DNA of 35,985 nucleotides from NCBI GenBank assembly GCA_049999725.1, contig JBNGIS010010358.1:1-35985 (forward strand), given 5' to 3'. The stretch is from Haplomitrium mnioides. Taxonomy: Eukaryota > Marchantiophyta > Haplomitriopsida > Calobryales. This document shows, one piece after another, positions 1-9,025 of this stretch. The position numbers and the translations under genes were made by a program. Each line of letters opens with the position of its first letter. Position 1 is the first letter of the stretch. Below the pieces are notes generated by a model, which saw only the letters and a program-made list of their open reading frames with translations, was not told where the DNA came from and ran no database searches.

Positions 1-187
1 AGAAGTTCCTGTTCTGAGTAGCATGTTCCTGGTTCAAAGTAGCGGCTGTTTAGAGTCTACCAAACAAAAAGGTTCAAGTTCTACAAGAGAGTCTTTGAGC
101 GGTGTAGAATCTAAGCTCTACACAGTAGTCTCTGTATGTAGAAGCTTGAGGGTTGTATATTAGAGCTAGTATGTGCGGAAAGCTTGG
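1..187 (-). other. Downstream tail of DUF7869-like copy H1
   Basis: No gene is seen here. The stretch around 80-187 matches 23441-23557 in the same orientation: both contain CTTGAGGGTTGTA and end in GCTTGGACTT. It is therefore the part of H1 beyond the element 1 insertion. Bases 4-41 also match the reverse complement of 22672-22709. Confidence 0.7.
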
Positions 188-191
188 ACTT
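188..191. repeat. Target site duplication ACTT, left copy (element 1)
   Basis: ACTT here is repeated at 12600-12603 on the other side of element 1. The homologous uninterrupted site at 23554-23557 reads GGACTTCCACC with one ACTT, which supports the insertion and fixes both ends. Confidence 0.85.
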
Positions 192-318
192 TGTCATGTG
201 CATACAGATCGCTTACACAACTACATCGTCCATATACATTCTATGACATCTACTGACATACAACAGAGAATGATAAACAATTGAGTCTCATGCGCATACA
301 ATGCATGAGACCCCACAA
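192..318 (-). repeat. Outer A repeat at the 3' end of element 1
   Basis: In element orientation this begins TTGTGGGGTCTCATGCATTG and ends CATGACA, giving a TG...CA pair with the LTR start TGTCA. It is a near copy of 580-706 and of 33281-33407 and 33677-33797. It forms the last 127 bp of the element, directly before the ACTT duplication. It is absent from the 5' LTR. Confidence 0.8.
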
Positions 319-577
319 TACTTTTCTTCAAGTGATATCTTCTCGAAGAAATTCCCAATTTGTGTTGATCTTCCGATATCAGAACCAACGCACCTTTGCT
401 CACAAAGAATCCATGCTTCTCCAAGAATTGCAATACCATAGCTCTCTTCTTGGTTCATAAACAAAAGACATTGAAAGATAACCTTTCGATGAGAGTATAT
501 GGATTATATACTAAAGCACAAAACAACGAAAAACTCAAAATGTCTAAAAATAGAAAACTACATGAAATGTTGTGACA
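319..577 (-). repeat. LTR core F, 3' copy (element 1)
   Basis: In element orientation it starts TGTCACAACATTTCATGTAG and ends GAAGAAAAGTA. It matches the 5' LTR at 12346-12599 and the F copies of element 2 (26460-26726, 33410-33676). This is the only part shared by 5' and 3' ends, so it is the LTR core. The TATA region here reads TATATAATCC in place of TATATAAGG. Confidence 0.85.
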
Positions 578-579
578 TT

Positions 580-706
580 TGTCATGCGCATACACATCAG
601 TTACACAACTACATCGTCCACACACATTCCATGACATCTACCGACATACAACAGAGAATGACAAACAATTGAGTCTCATACGCATACAATGCATGAGACC
701 TTACAA
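580..706 (-). repeat. Inner A repeat, between purine tract and LTR core (element 1)
   Basis: This is a second copy of the A repeat. In element orientation it starts TTGTAAGGTCTCATGCATTG directly after a G-rich tract and ends GCATGACA two bases before the F start TGTCACA. The junction (573-584) reads TGACATTTGTCA, two inverted LTR-end-like arms. Element 2 has the same arrangement at 33281-33407. Confidence 0.8.
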
Positions 707-717
707 TCGCCCCCCTA
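707..717 (-). other. Polypurine-tract candidate (element 1)
   Basis: In element orientation the sequence is TAGGGGGGCGA, immediately before the inner A repeat. Element 2 has AGAGGGGCGA at the same place. A purine run just upstream of the 3' LTR is where plus-strand DNA synthesis is primed in LTR retrotransposons. Its place before A rather than before F is unexpected. Confidence 0.55.
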
Positions 718-866
718 GCTGGTGGTCAAGTCTCCTAACACTAGCTAGCTATCTATCTCATAGAAAATTGATATACACCTACTGATGCAAAGACTAGGAG
801 ACTGGGTGCAATGGAGCCCCATCGTTTACCTCATATAACCCTAGAACTCAATGGAAACTAGTTGTT

Positions 867-1450
867 CTATGAACAGTGAGGGCAAAACCATGATCCGCCA
901 AGAATAGTAACTAATGAAGGCGGCAAACATGACATATGCCATCCTCTAGAACATCTGTCACAAATCAACATAGTGGATGCTCCCTTAGAAGAACCATACA
1001 ACATACACTTCAAACCTGTAGGAACTCGTGCCATGTTGGGATCCATAGTGCCATTGATGTTCGGAAGGTGACAAGGTGCACAATTATGTACATGATCCCT
1101 CCAAACCATGCCATCATGCCCCTCCAGTTGTAAAACTCCCAAAGGCAATGCCTCATATACTCGCAGAATCTGGCGCCCATTTGTGACATCAAGTGTTGTA
1201 GGTGATGTTTGCTGCAAATAAACATAATCTCTAGGATAAAACCTCCGAATCCTAATGCGATATCCACCTCCACACATATTGTAAAGCATCACAATGTTGA
1301 GCAATGGCAAGGTTGTCGAACGCCATAGGCATGACTCTCTCAAACACTCGGGCACCCAAACATCTTGATCATCTAGATCCACAACCATGGTAACATCACG
1401 TCAAATAGAGGAGGGTAAATCAGGTTTTCTCCCATCTAATAGAAAATAAG
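867..1450 (-). pseudogene. Integrase C-terminal domain with PHD finger (element 1)
   Basis: This is the last part of the integrase. A 173-residue open stretch starts at 1388; its first ~120 residues resemble a gypsy integrase C-terminal domain (RDYVYLQQ, then VHNCAPCHLPNINGTMDP). A PHD-type zinc finger follows: Cys128, Tyr131 (where Cys is expected), Cys143, Cys146, His151, Cys154, Cys169, Cys172, with Trp two residues before the last Cys pair. Spacing fits C4HC3 PHD fingers, which in other proteins bind histone H3 tails. A role in steering integration is inference. Element 2 retains Cys at the second position (CVLC). The stop follows directly after the finger, so PHD is the true polyprotein end. 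The upstream join (1389-1450) contains a stop. Confidence 0.85.
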
Positions 1451-2100
1451 ATGAAAAAGATGCCAAGGATGCCTACTTACTGAATCTGTAACCCATCGCA
1501 AGCCATTGTAACTAGAGATCCCAATCCCCATGGTGACCAACTTGCAAGCCATATTTGCGCAATGCTCTCTTCACCATCTGAACCACTCACTCAGCCAACC
1601 CATTTGCCTTAGGATGATCCCTAGACGTAGTACGGTGATCAATGAGAGCCTGCTCACACAGAACTTCAAACTCACCTCGAAATTTTGTACCCTGATTTGT
1701 CAACACTTTGGCAGGTGCTCCAAATGACTGAGAACTCAGTCTAAGAAAGTGATAGCCACTCCTCTACTGGTCTTGTCTGAGAAGGCTTTCAACTCAATCC
1801 ACTTGGAGAAATGCTCCACCATCACCAACACATATTGATTGTGCCACTGAGTCAAAGGTAGGGGATATGCAAAATCCAAACTCCAACAATATCCCAAACC
1901 CATGATTGGTAGTGGCTGCAACTGAGGAGTAGGAGCATTAAATGATGTTTGAACTCAATCACACACCACACACTTGGCTACCCACTGCTGCACATCAGTG
2001 TTCATGCCCCTCCACCAATATTGTGTCTACAATAAACTATAGGTGCGCTTCACTCCAAAATATCCCAACTCCTCGTGGGCATGGCACACCAGTGCAAGAC
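1451..2100 (-). pseudogene. Integrase zinc-binding and catalytic core (element 1)
   Basis: The rve core and its HHCC zinc domain are split by frameshifts and stops. The zinc domain lies near 1955-2090 (CHAHEELG, then WVAKCVVCD). The first catalytic Asp is in WSLDFAYP near 1865. The second Asp position reads Asn in LTNQGTKFRGEF (codon 1695-1697). The Glu region reads HPKANGLAE near 1581-1615, followed by a stop. The core is on the minus strand between RNase H and the PHD-bearing tail. Loss of the second catalytic Asp means it would not integrate even if the stops were ignored. Confidence 0.8.
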
Positions 2101-2101
2101 G

Positions 2102-2530
2102 CTACATCGGCTTAGGCACAACACATACCTTCCCATCCGTCCAGACACACAAAATTTGAGCCCTTTCCCATCGGAACCTCTTGGCCCACTGTTGGACTCT
2201 ATCTCTCTCCTTGGCATCAAGTTGTCCACTCGAAAAACCTATGTGTAGATACTCTAGCACATGCCCATCATTGTGAATATCCTCATCCAAGTTAGAATCC
2301 TCAACTCCATCTCTTGTTGAGGTCTCAACAACCACTCTATCAGCAAGGTTAGCCACCAATCCACTTCAAGCTGGCATCCAAGAAGGAAAGGCAGATGCAT
2401 GCCAACCCAACACTATCTCCTCATCGGACTCATCATGCCAACACGCACCAGTCTCATCATGCTCGCTTGTGGATGGATTGCGGCTCAATCCATTTGCATC
2501 GAAGTTGGTTGTACTATGCCTATAAGCCAC
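2102..2530 (-). pseudogene. RNase H to integrase connector (element 1)
   Basis: Residues in frame here (2102-2359) include HIGFSSGQLDAKERDRVQQW and RAQILCVWTDGKVCVVPKPM, resembling the region before the integrase zinc domain of gypsy polyproteins. The part at 2360-2530 is frame-disrupted. No separate function is assigned. Confidence 0.55.
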
Positions 2531-2896
2531 CTAGAAGTCATACTCCTGCAACAACAATGCCCACTTGGCAAGCTTGCTTGTGAGTTTATCAAATTCCATC
2601 AACCATTTGAGAGGTTGATGATCTGTAACTAAAGTGAACAGAGTACCAAACAAATAACAACAAAAGTGTGCAATAGCCCACACTGCTGCCAAACACTCTC
2701 CCTCATAGGAACTATACTTAGCCTCAGTCGAATTATTCGATCTGCTTGCAAAGGCTACCACAAAATCTTCTCTCTTCTCATCCTTTTGGGTTAGCACCGC
2801 TCCTAGCCCTGCTCGACTCCAATCTGTATGAAGCTGAAACGGTCTCCCTGCAAGAGGTCGCCTCAAAATAGGTGCAGAAGTCAATCTACCTTTCAA
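2531..2896 (-). pseudogene. RNase H domain (element 1)
   Basis: A 121-residue open stretch carries the gypsy RNase H pattern: FQLHTDWSRAGLGAVLTQ with the first Asp, YEGECLAAVWAIAHF with the Glu, and LVTDHQPLKWLM with the next Asp. It follows RT on the same strand and ends LLQEYDF, the usual end of this domain. Its role is to degrade the RNA strand during cDNA synthesis. The catalytic positions seen are kept although the flanking polyprotein is broken. Confidence 0.88.
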
Positions 2897-3921
2897 CTCT
2901 TGAAAGGCTCTCTTCTGATCTTCACCTCAAATCCATTCTTGATCTTGCTTGGTGAGCATGGTCAAAGGCTTGGTGATTGGCTGAAACCTTTCACATATCT
3001 CATGTAGTAACCAGCCAATTCAAAAAATGCATGGACTTTACTCACATTAGTGAGTTGTGGAATCTCATCAATGGCACTTACCTTAGTTTGTTGCACATCC
3101 AATCCTCCTAGATATATAGTGTGTCCCAAATAATCATTCTAGTCTTGGAAAATTTTGCACTTGCATGGATGCAGGTTCAACCCGTGGTAATTGATCGTGT
3201 CGAATACCACCTGCAGATGCCTCCGGTGCTCGTCTACATGTGCCGAATAAACTAGAATATTGTCGATATAACACTTGACAAAGTCCAAACCCTCAAGAAC
3301 TCTAATTATCACCCTCTAGAATTCAGTTGGTGCATTCTTCAACCCAAATAGTAAGAACAACCACTGATATAGCCGATCCTTGCCGTGTGCATCAGTACCC
3401 CAAAATGTTGTTTTGGCCCTGTCCTCTTGCCTCAATGGTAGCTGATGGTACTCTGCCCTCAAATCCAACAAGCTAAAGATCTTAGCATGCCCAACTGCAT
3501 CAAAGATCTCCTCAAGCGTAGGTATAGCATACTTGTCAGACTTGGTGTGCCGATTGATAGGACGATAATCACCACACATCCTCTTGTCGGTGTAGTTCCC
3601 ATGCACATCCTTCTTGACCGGCATCACTATGGCAGATGCATATTCTCCAAATGACATCTCCACCAAGCCAGGCTCCTAAAAATCTTGTGTCATGGTCTAA
3701 ATCAACCCTCTCTCCACCACACTATAACAATATGGACGTCCAAAAATAGACGCATCACTAGCCAACTCAATACAAATGTTTGGTCCTCTCAAGGTATCCA
3801 GATCCTTCATGCTAAAAGCAAAACAATGTGAATAACCACGCAAGAACTGATGTACCTCTACACTTTGATCTCTTGTCAACTGCGGTCCAATTAGTGGCAC
3901 ATATTTTTCCACAAGAGTCAA
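2897..3921 (-). pseudogene. Reverse transcriptase (element 1)
   Basis: Ty3/gypsy RT in several frame-broken pieces. 3697-3921 carries the pre-RT segment (QFLRGYSHCFAFSMKDL). 3316-3666 holds the fingers and palm start: ASAIVMPVKKD, RMCGDYRPINRHT, SLLDLRAEYHQLPL (first catalytic Asp) and LFGLKNAPTEF. The active-site box at 3259-3270 reads YIDN instead of YIDD, a lost catalytic Asp. Further on, an HPCKCKIF segment and an LGHTI-like segment are still visible up to about 3110. The domain sits between the methyltransferase and RNase H. Confidence 0.87.
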
Positions 3922-4223
3922 GTGGTCTTCTTGCTTTACATCTAGCTTTGCTGAAATCTGACCGGCTGAAATGTCATGTGGTGGAGTCAGACCTGAATCG
4001 TGAGCCGCTGAACTATCACTCCTTGGGCTGAAATCTGATTGTCAAAAAAATAACTTGCTGCAACTTTAGATGTGTGGATCAACCCTAACATGGCCTCCAT
4101 GGTGCTTGATGCTATGCCCCTAGCAATAGCCTTGACTGTCCTAGAAGGCTGCATGCTCACTACCGGCGAGTTGGTTATCCTAGAAGATCGCATCTTGCAC
4201 TGCTCAGCTACCACCAAACTCAC
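3922..4223 (-). pseudogene. Spacer between methyltransferase and RT (element 1)
   Basis: The frame ending the methyltransferase (3987-4358) runs on for about 80 residues, including QCKMRSSRITNSPV and AIARGIASSTMEAMLGLIHT. I do not recognise a domain. It may be a linker or a cleavage region. Element 2 lacks it. Confidence 0.5.
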
Positions 4224-5186
4224 AATCCATGTAAGACAATTCAAATCCATGGCTTGTCCCATCAAATTGCATTGCTCAATGTCGGCAACAGATGCAACAG
4301 CAATGGTACCAGTAGAGAACCCCATTGCCGTCTCTCTCTCATCGACATTGGGTTCCACTAGCTTCTACAAGGTTGCATCCCAAATAAGACCAGGGCCTCA
4401 TGCCCGAAATGCATAAGATGCAGGATGACTCACTAGTGTGGGCAATGCTCCACGAGGTTGGCCTACCACGTTGACTAACGCCAATGGTGGGCGGTCAGCA
4501 TAAAGTACCCTTTGAGTGTGACGTCCCACATCCAAATATCATCCACAATGGCACTTGGTGATCTCATAATCATGTTACAAGCTCTCTTCAGCACCTCAGT
4601 AGGCAATAGGTTAGTCCACCACAATCGTGGTCGGTGTGCTCGTGGTCTTGCTTGTGCGGCATCCAACAATATGGTAGGTCCAATCCAAGAACGCACGTGA
4701 TAAACACTCTCCACAAGGCGTTGGTGACTATCTCCCAATATAGGCACATTCTCCAAGATATATGTAGGAAGTGGTACCTAATGGAGTTGGAGATAGCGTA
4801 GAATCCTCAACATCTCCCAAAACAATTTTGAGCGAGGGTCTTACAACCCTTGGCCCAAACCAGCCCTCAATTGGCCCTGACATAGCCATCCTGCAATAAA
4901 CAAATCAACAAGTTCCACTCTAGCTAATTGGTCCGTCCATAGCAATAAAATATCGGCCAAAAAATGCATGTAGATAACCTCGCACTTCACTAATTGAAAA
5001 ATATCCTGGAAATCGCTCAACCTTCAATGCCACATGCCTTAAGGAGATTTTGTAGGCGATCTCACCCTTCTCCATATACAAATACCACCAAATAGAAATC
5101 CTTTCTTGGAGCATAGCAGCTAACCCTGCACTAATACCTCCAAACAACTCCAACAAGCAAATACCATCAATAGGATACTGCTATGA
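4224..5186 (-). pseudogene. C5-cytosine DNA methyltransferase domain (DNMT3-like), retrotransposon-borne
   Basis: Motifs appear in standard, non-permuted order. Motif I: ICLLELFGGISAGLAAML (near 5105-5155). Motif II: YLYMEKGEIA. Motif IV: FIAGWLCQG at 4874-4900, with catalytic Cys at 4880-4882; the usual Pro before Cys is Leu. Motif V: DPRSKLFWEMLRIL. Motif VI: YILENVPIL, with ENV at 4745-4753. Motif VIII: RAHRPRLWWTNL. Motif X: ETAMGF and LMGQAMDLNCLTWIV (to ~4224). The enzyme class adds a methyl group to C5 of cytosine in DNA. AHRPRLWW is closer to animal-type DNMT3 than to plant CMT/MET1 (from memory), and plant DRM is circularly permuted, unlike this. At least two stops, one between motifs IV and V and one near 5185, plus a frame change around 4920, make it a pseudogene. 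It sits in the gypsy polyprotein between protease and RT. Confidence 0.9.
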
Positions 5187-5480
5187 AATCATCATAGTAT
5201 CTAATGGTGAAAGATCTACAGGTCCAAGTGTGACGAAACCATTCAATGCAGGACCTGGCGCAAATGCATCCTCAACCAACCTGGACGCCTGTATGTACCA
5301 CAACCTCTCCTTACTTCCACTCATAGGAATCACCTCACCTGACGACGATGATGCTAGCCTCGCAACCTTTGAATATGTCTCCTCAACACAAGGAATGTCG
5401 GCTGCATGTGCATTCCCTTCCAGTAAGTCAAAGTAAGCAGTGATAACCCTTGAAAATGCTGATAATGCCATAGGCTGTGA
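5187..5480 (-). pseudogene. Protease-methyltransferase spacer, conserved in both elements
   Basis: About 96 residues (VITAYFDLLEGNAHAADIP, ASSSSGEVIPMSG) are also found in element 2 with the same order (31680-31990: FDLLEGNAHAVDI, ASSSSGEVIPMSG). It joins retropepsin to motif I of the methyltransferase. No known domain is recognised. Its conservation supports one continuous polyprotein. Confidence 0.6.
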
Positions 5481-5548
5481 AATTGGACCCCCCTCCCAAC
5501 TAGTTCACTGAATCTGACAAGCAATCTACTCAATTATGCCTCTCCATA

Positions 5549-5950
5549 TCACCATCTAGGCCAATAGGACACTGACTCATCCCAAAAGTCAATGGTGAAC
5601 CCCATGGGATATAACACCATACACCTCACCAAAACATCATAAGACTCGGTCTTGGTAAGTATGGCACGAACGCTCACATACGAGCTATCTGTGGGTTGAT
5701 CAGCTTGCACTCTAAGCTTGATCTCTCCACTTGTAATGTGTTGCATGGATGAAGGTCCTCCGAATGGAGTCTGAATTAGAAAAGGGCATATCTCTACATC
5801 TCTTGGCCTTAATCCTAATCCTTGTATAGCTGACTTGCCTAATATCAGCGGGTGTGCACCTGTATCCAAAAGTACTCTGACTGGTCTATACACCACATTT
5901 GAAGGATCGACAAGTTGGAAGATACCACTCTGATTGTCGATAGACACCAC
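5549..5950 (-). pseudogene. Retropepsin-type aspartic protease (element 1)
   Basis: A 133-residue open stretch with VLLDTGAHPLILGKSAIQGL holds the catalytic DTG (5854-5865) intact. The flap region and the C-terminal YDVLVRCMVLYPMGFTIDFW segment match gypsy proteases, which cleave the gag-pol polyprotein. It ends in a stop at RW just before the spacer leading to the methyltransferase. Element 2 has the same domain, but its motif reads DTCA. Confidence 0.85.
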
Positions 5951-6350
5951 ACTAGGTCTGAATCTTGTCCTCTCAAATGTTGGTCAAGCGGATAACTCCA
6001 TCAGCTGTGCTGCAACAGCATACCATGTCTCACCTCCAAACGTAAAGGCACCTGCATCAATTGCTCTACTCATAGGTCTCACTTCCATACTAGTAGGAAG
6101 TAGCACCTTGAGTCTCTCCACATAGTGTGGCTGCCAACCCGAACACTTCAGCTGGTGTGACTCCTCCAGGCAACACATCCCTAGCTGAAAACAATGGTTT
6201 CTCGACCACTAACCTGGCTATCTCTATAGCCAAAGACGTACTCCCCTTCACCTCAGCTGATCTCTCCATCTCTCTGGAAGCCTGAGTCGGATGCATGGAC
6301 GTGGTTCTCACCAAATCTATCAACTCAAATGATTGTGGAAGTCTTACCTG
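5951..6350 (-). pseudogene. Gag to protease connecting region (element 1)
   Basis: Two overlapping frame-broken pieces (5984-6178 and 6090-6323) contain MIDLVRTTSMHPTQASREME, KPLFSARDVLPGGV and MEVRPMSRAIDAGAFTFGGE. Element 2 carries the same segments in one frame (30840-31200), so the two frames here reflect a frameshift near 6100. The function is unknown. Confidence 0.6.
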
Positions 6351-7757
6351 TCAGTGAGCATCCCTCCTCTGAGGATTTGACTCCACCGCTACTCTCATAT
6401 GCTCAATAGCCTTGCTTGCCGCTCTGGTCACCACCACAGATGCATCAATGTGGGCTGTCCCACACATGAATCCCATACCAGCTAAATCTCCATCAGCTGC
6501 GTATGAAGTAGAAGCTTCACCTCTAGAGTTGGGCCTCGCTTGTGCTGTAGTCATGGCAGTTAATTGCCACTCCAACCGTGCAATCCTAGCATCTTTAGGA
6601 TCCATAGTAGCTGTTGGAGCACCCACCTCAACTCTCCCAGCTGGTGATGCTCCTCTGTCATGACCACCTCGCCCGCCTTTACCTTGCTCACCTGTGTGAG
6701 CTCCTCCTCGTCGCAGCTCCAGGTGAAGCGAAAAACATCTACCATTGGTGTGTCTCGTGACTCCACAATGGTCACATTGTTGTTGGCCAGCTGCACCTGC
6801 ATTTCTAGAACGCGCTGCTCGTGGCTTCTTTGCCTCTGGATAGAGCCTCTACATATGATGTCCACCACAGGTCCAACAACCTGACTGTTGACCTATATAA
6901 GATGGCAAAGCTGACTGCCCTCCAACCTTCTGACCCTTTCGTAGTGCAGACTATGATGTAGATGTGGTTGGAGATGCAAATTTTGGCGCTTCCTTCTAAA
7001 ATCCTGCAGTGACCACTCTCTCATTCACCAGGTTAAGCTCTATGTGCTCTGAAAGTGTAAACACAATGGCAAGAGTGGGATTAGAATCTCTGAAAAGGGT
7101 GGCATCTCTCACTCTCCTCCTTAAATCCCTGTCAAGGATAGAATACCAAAACTGTACAGATGAAGCCTTTGTCACTCCTTTTGTAACATTGATGAGCCTT
7201 CTCATCCTGGTGTAAGCTTCCCTCAAGCTCTCTCTGGTCTTGTGCTGGAACTCTTGAAGACTCTTCAACTTGTCCGTTCTCACGCCTTGGTGATTCTACC
7301 TAAGAAGCTCAAAAAATTCAACCACAAGGTTAAACTCTAGAGCCCCATCCACTCTCTACTGCACTGATTGGAACAGGTAACTGAAAACTCTTCCTGCTTC
7401 TGAAGCACCAATGCTATGGCTAGTGCCACTAGAGGATGCTGTATGGGTCATAGAGACATGGGCACTGGCTCTTCCACCACAGGTGATGGAGATATAATTG
7501 GGAGACCAATATTGTCTCCACTTCTCAATCTCAGCCAAATGAGCCCATCTAAATTCATGGTAGTCATCTATAGGCGGCCCTTCCAAGTGTTGAAACAAAC
7601 CTTTCTATGTCATGAAAGGTGTAAAGAGAGCTGAGTTCCGCAATGTTTGTAGATCACACTAAGTGTCAAACTCTTAGATGAAATCATCCAGATCAATAGT
7701 GCCTACTGCACCAGAAAACCTCTTTGGCTCTTTTGTGGCCTCATACATCTCATCCAT
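6351..7757 (-). pseudogene. Gag polyprotein (element 1)
   Basis: The likely start is the ATG at 7757 (MDEMYEATKEPKRFSGAVG), the same start as element 2 at 29409. The gag core includes HLEGPPIDDYHEFRWAHLAE (7598-7356) and KTRESLREAYTRMRRL with VQFWYSILDRDLRRRVRDAT (7283-6996). The nucleocapsid part has a broken first knuckle near 6870 and an intact CCHC knuckle, CDHCGVTRHTNGRC, near 6765. A helix-prone tail (DPKDARIARLEWQLTAMTTA) follows. Gag packages the element RNA into particles. Several stops and a frame change occur. Confidence 0.82.
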
Positions 7758-8965
7758 ATCCCAAGTCAACAGGAAATGTACTTGAGTGATAGAAAGAGTT
7801 GCCTCCTCTTCGTCTGATGTATGGTCACTTACCAACTGCTGAGTCACTCTTACTGCAGGTCCAAACTAGATGCCACTGTGAGTGATGCTTTACTGCAGCC
7901 TTCCACCCTCTGGCTCAGTGTTGACCTCCGCTCAGCTAAACTCACCCACAGCTTACAAGATGTGCTATTGTCACTTAGCCACTTGCTCACAAGTCGGCTA
8001 AAATACGCAAATCAACACAAGTAACCCTTCCTTCTTCTCTGAATAAGGTACAGAATTTTGGCGCTCTTCTCTTGAGCACAGGAGACTGATCTTCGGTTTC
8101 TTGCAAACAAATGTTCAGATTTTCTTTCTTCACTACATCGAAAATCTGGGCTTCTAGATAGCTTGCGCCTTGGGAGCGTGCTAGTGGACTCTTGCCACCG
8201 CTCAGCGGAGGGTCTGGTTTAGCCTCTTTAAATTCAGAATTATTTTATTTTATTTTATTTTTCTGAAAATTTTGTTTTTAATCATGATTGGTGTTCAATT
8301 ACCCCTGCTTTGTGTCGCAAATAGACTTCTAGCAGCAGGTCTCTTCTTAACCACCACCTGCAAACAGTGTATAGCCCTCTTTTGAGTCAGCCCAAAGCTG
8401 TTCTATCACCCCTAGAACAGCGCACTTTTTCTATAGTAACTTTTCTTCCAAGTGGATACTTCTTGATTTATACCAAAACAAAGTGTTCACTCTATAACTT
8501 TATGCTCATGAATATAGAGCTTAGTCCTACCTTTCAACAGGGTATGATGCTCCTTGCAAAAAAACTCCAAGATAACAGCCATGGGTTGGACATAATCCAA
8601 GGCTCTATTGGCACCACCTCAACAGTCCCTTCTACTTTTGAACATCATTGACTGAAAGCGTGGTGCCTTCAACTATTTTAGGGTTTCAAATTTTCCTCAA
8701 TAAAATTTGTTGCAATGGGTTCTTCTAGGATCAATCAGGCTACAACATGTTCTTCAACAATCCACTTTGCTAATATGGTAATCCACTTAATGCCAACTTG
8801 ATCTTCGGCAGGCAATCTTCCCCAACAATTGGATTTTTTGCAACGATCCACTTAAACCAATTTGATCTTCAGCAAACCTATTCCTTGTCCTTTGTCAGAT
8901 GTGGTTTTCAAATCTGTAGCCTTACCTTTGAATAGAGTTTACTTCAACAACAAGCAGTCGGGTGC

Positions 8966-8985
8966 AGAATGGGTTGACAGTGATT
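8966..8985. repeat. LINE target site duplication, left copy
   Basis: AGAATGGGTTGACAGTGATT here is repeated at 10168-10187 with one mismatch (G/A). Sequence after each copy differs, as expected for the two sides of an insertion. Confidence 0.88.
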
Positions 8986-9025
8986 ATCCTTGTGGGGTGC
9001 TGATACTGAGTTGAAGGCATGAACA

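Noticed and set aside
1-45. tRNA gene suggested by a GGTTCAAA T-loop-like word
   Set aside because: No acceptor, D-arm or anticodon arm can be formed around it.
4072-4416. Plus-strand 114-residue open frame
   Set aside because: It lies antisense to the end of the methyltransferase, which has recognisable motifs on the minus strand, so it is a shadow.
4224-5186. Host DRM or CMT gene interrupted by the element
   Set aside because: Motif order is not permuted as in DRM, no chromodomain or BAH domain is seen, and the same domain in the same place occurs in element 2, so it belongs to the element family.
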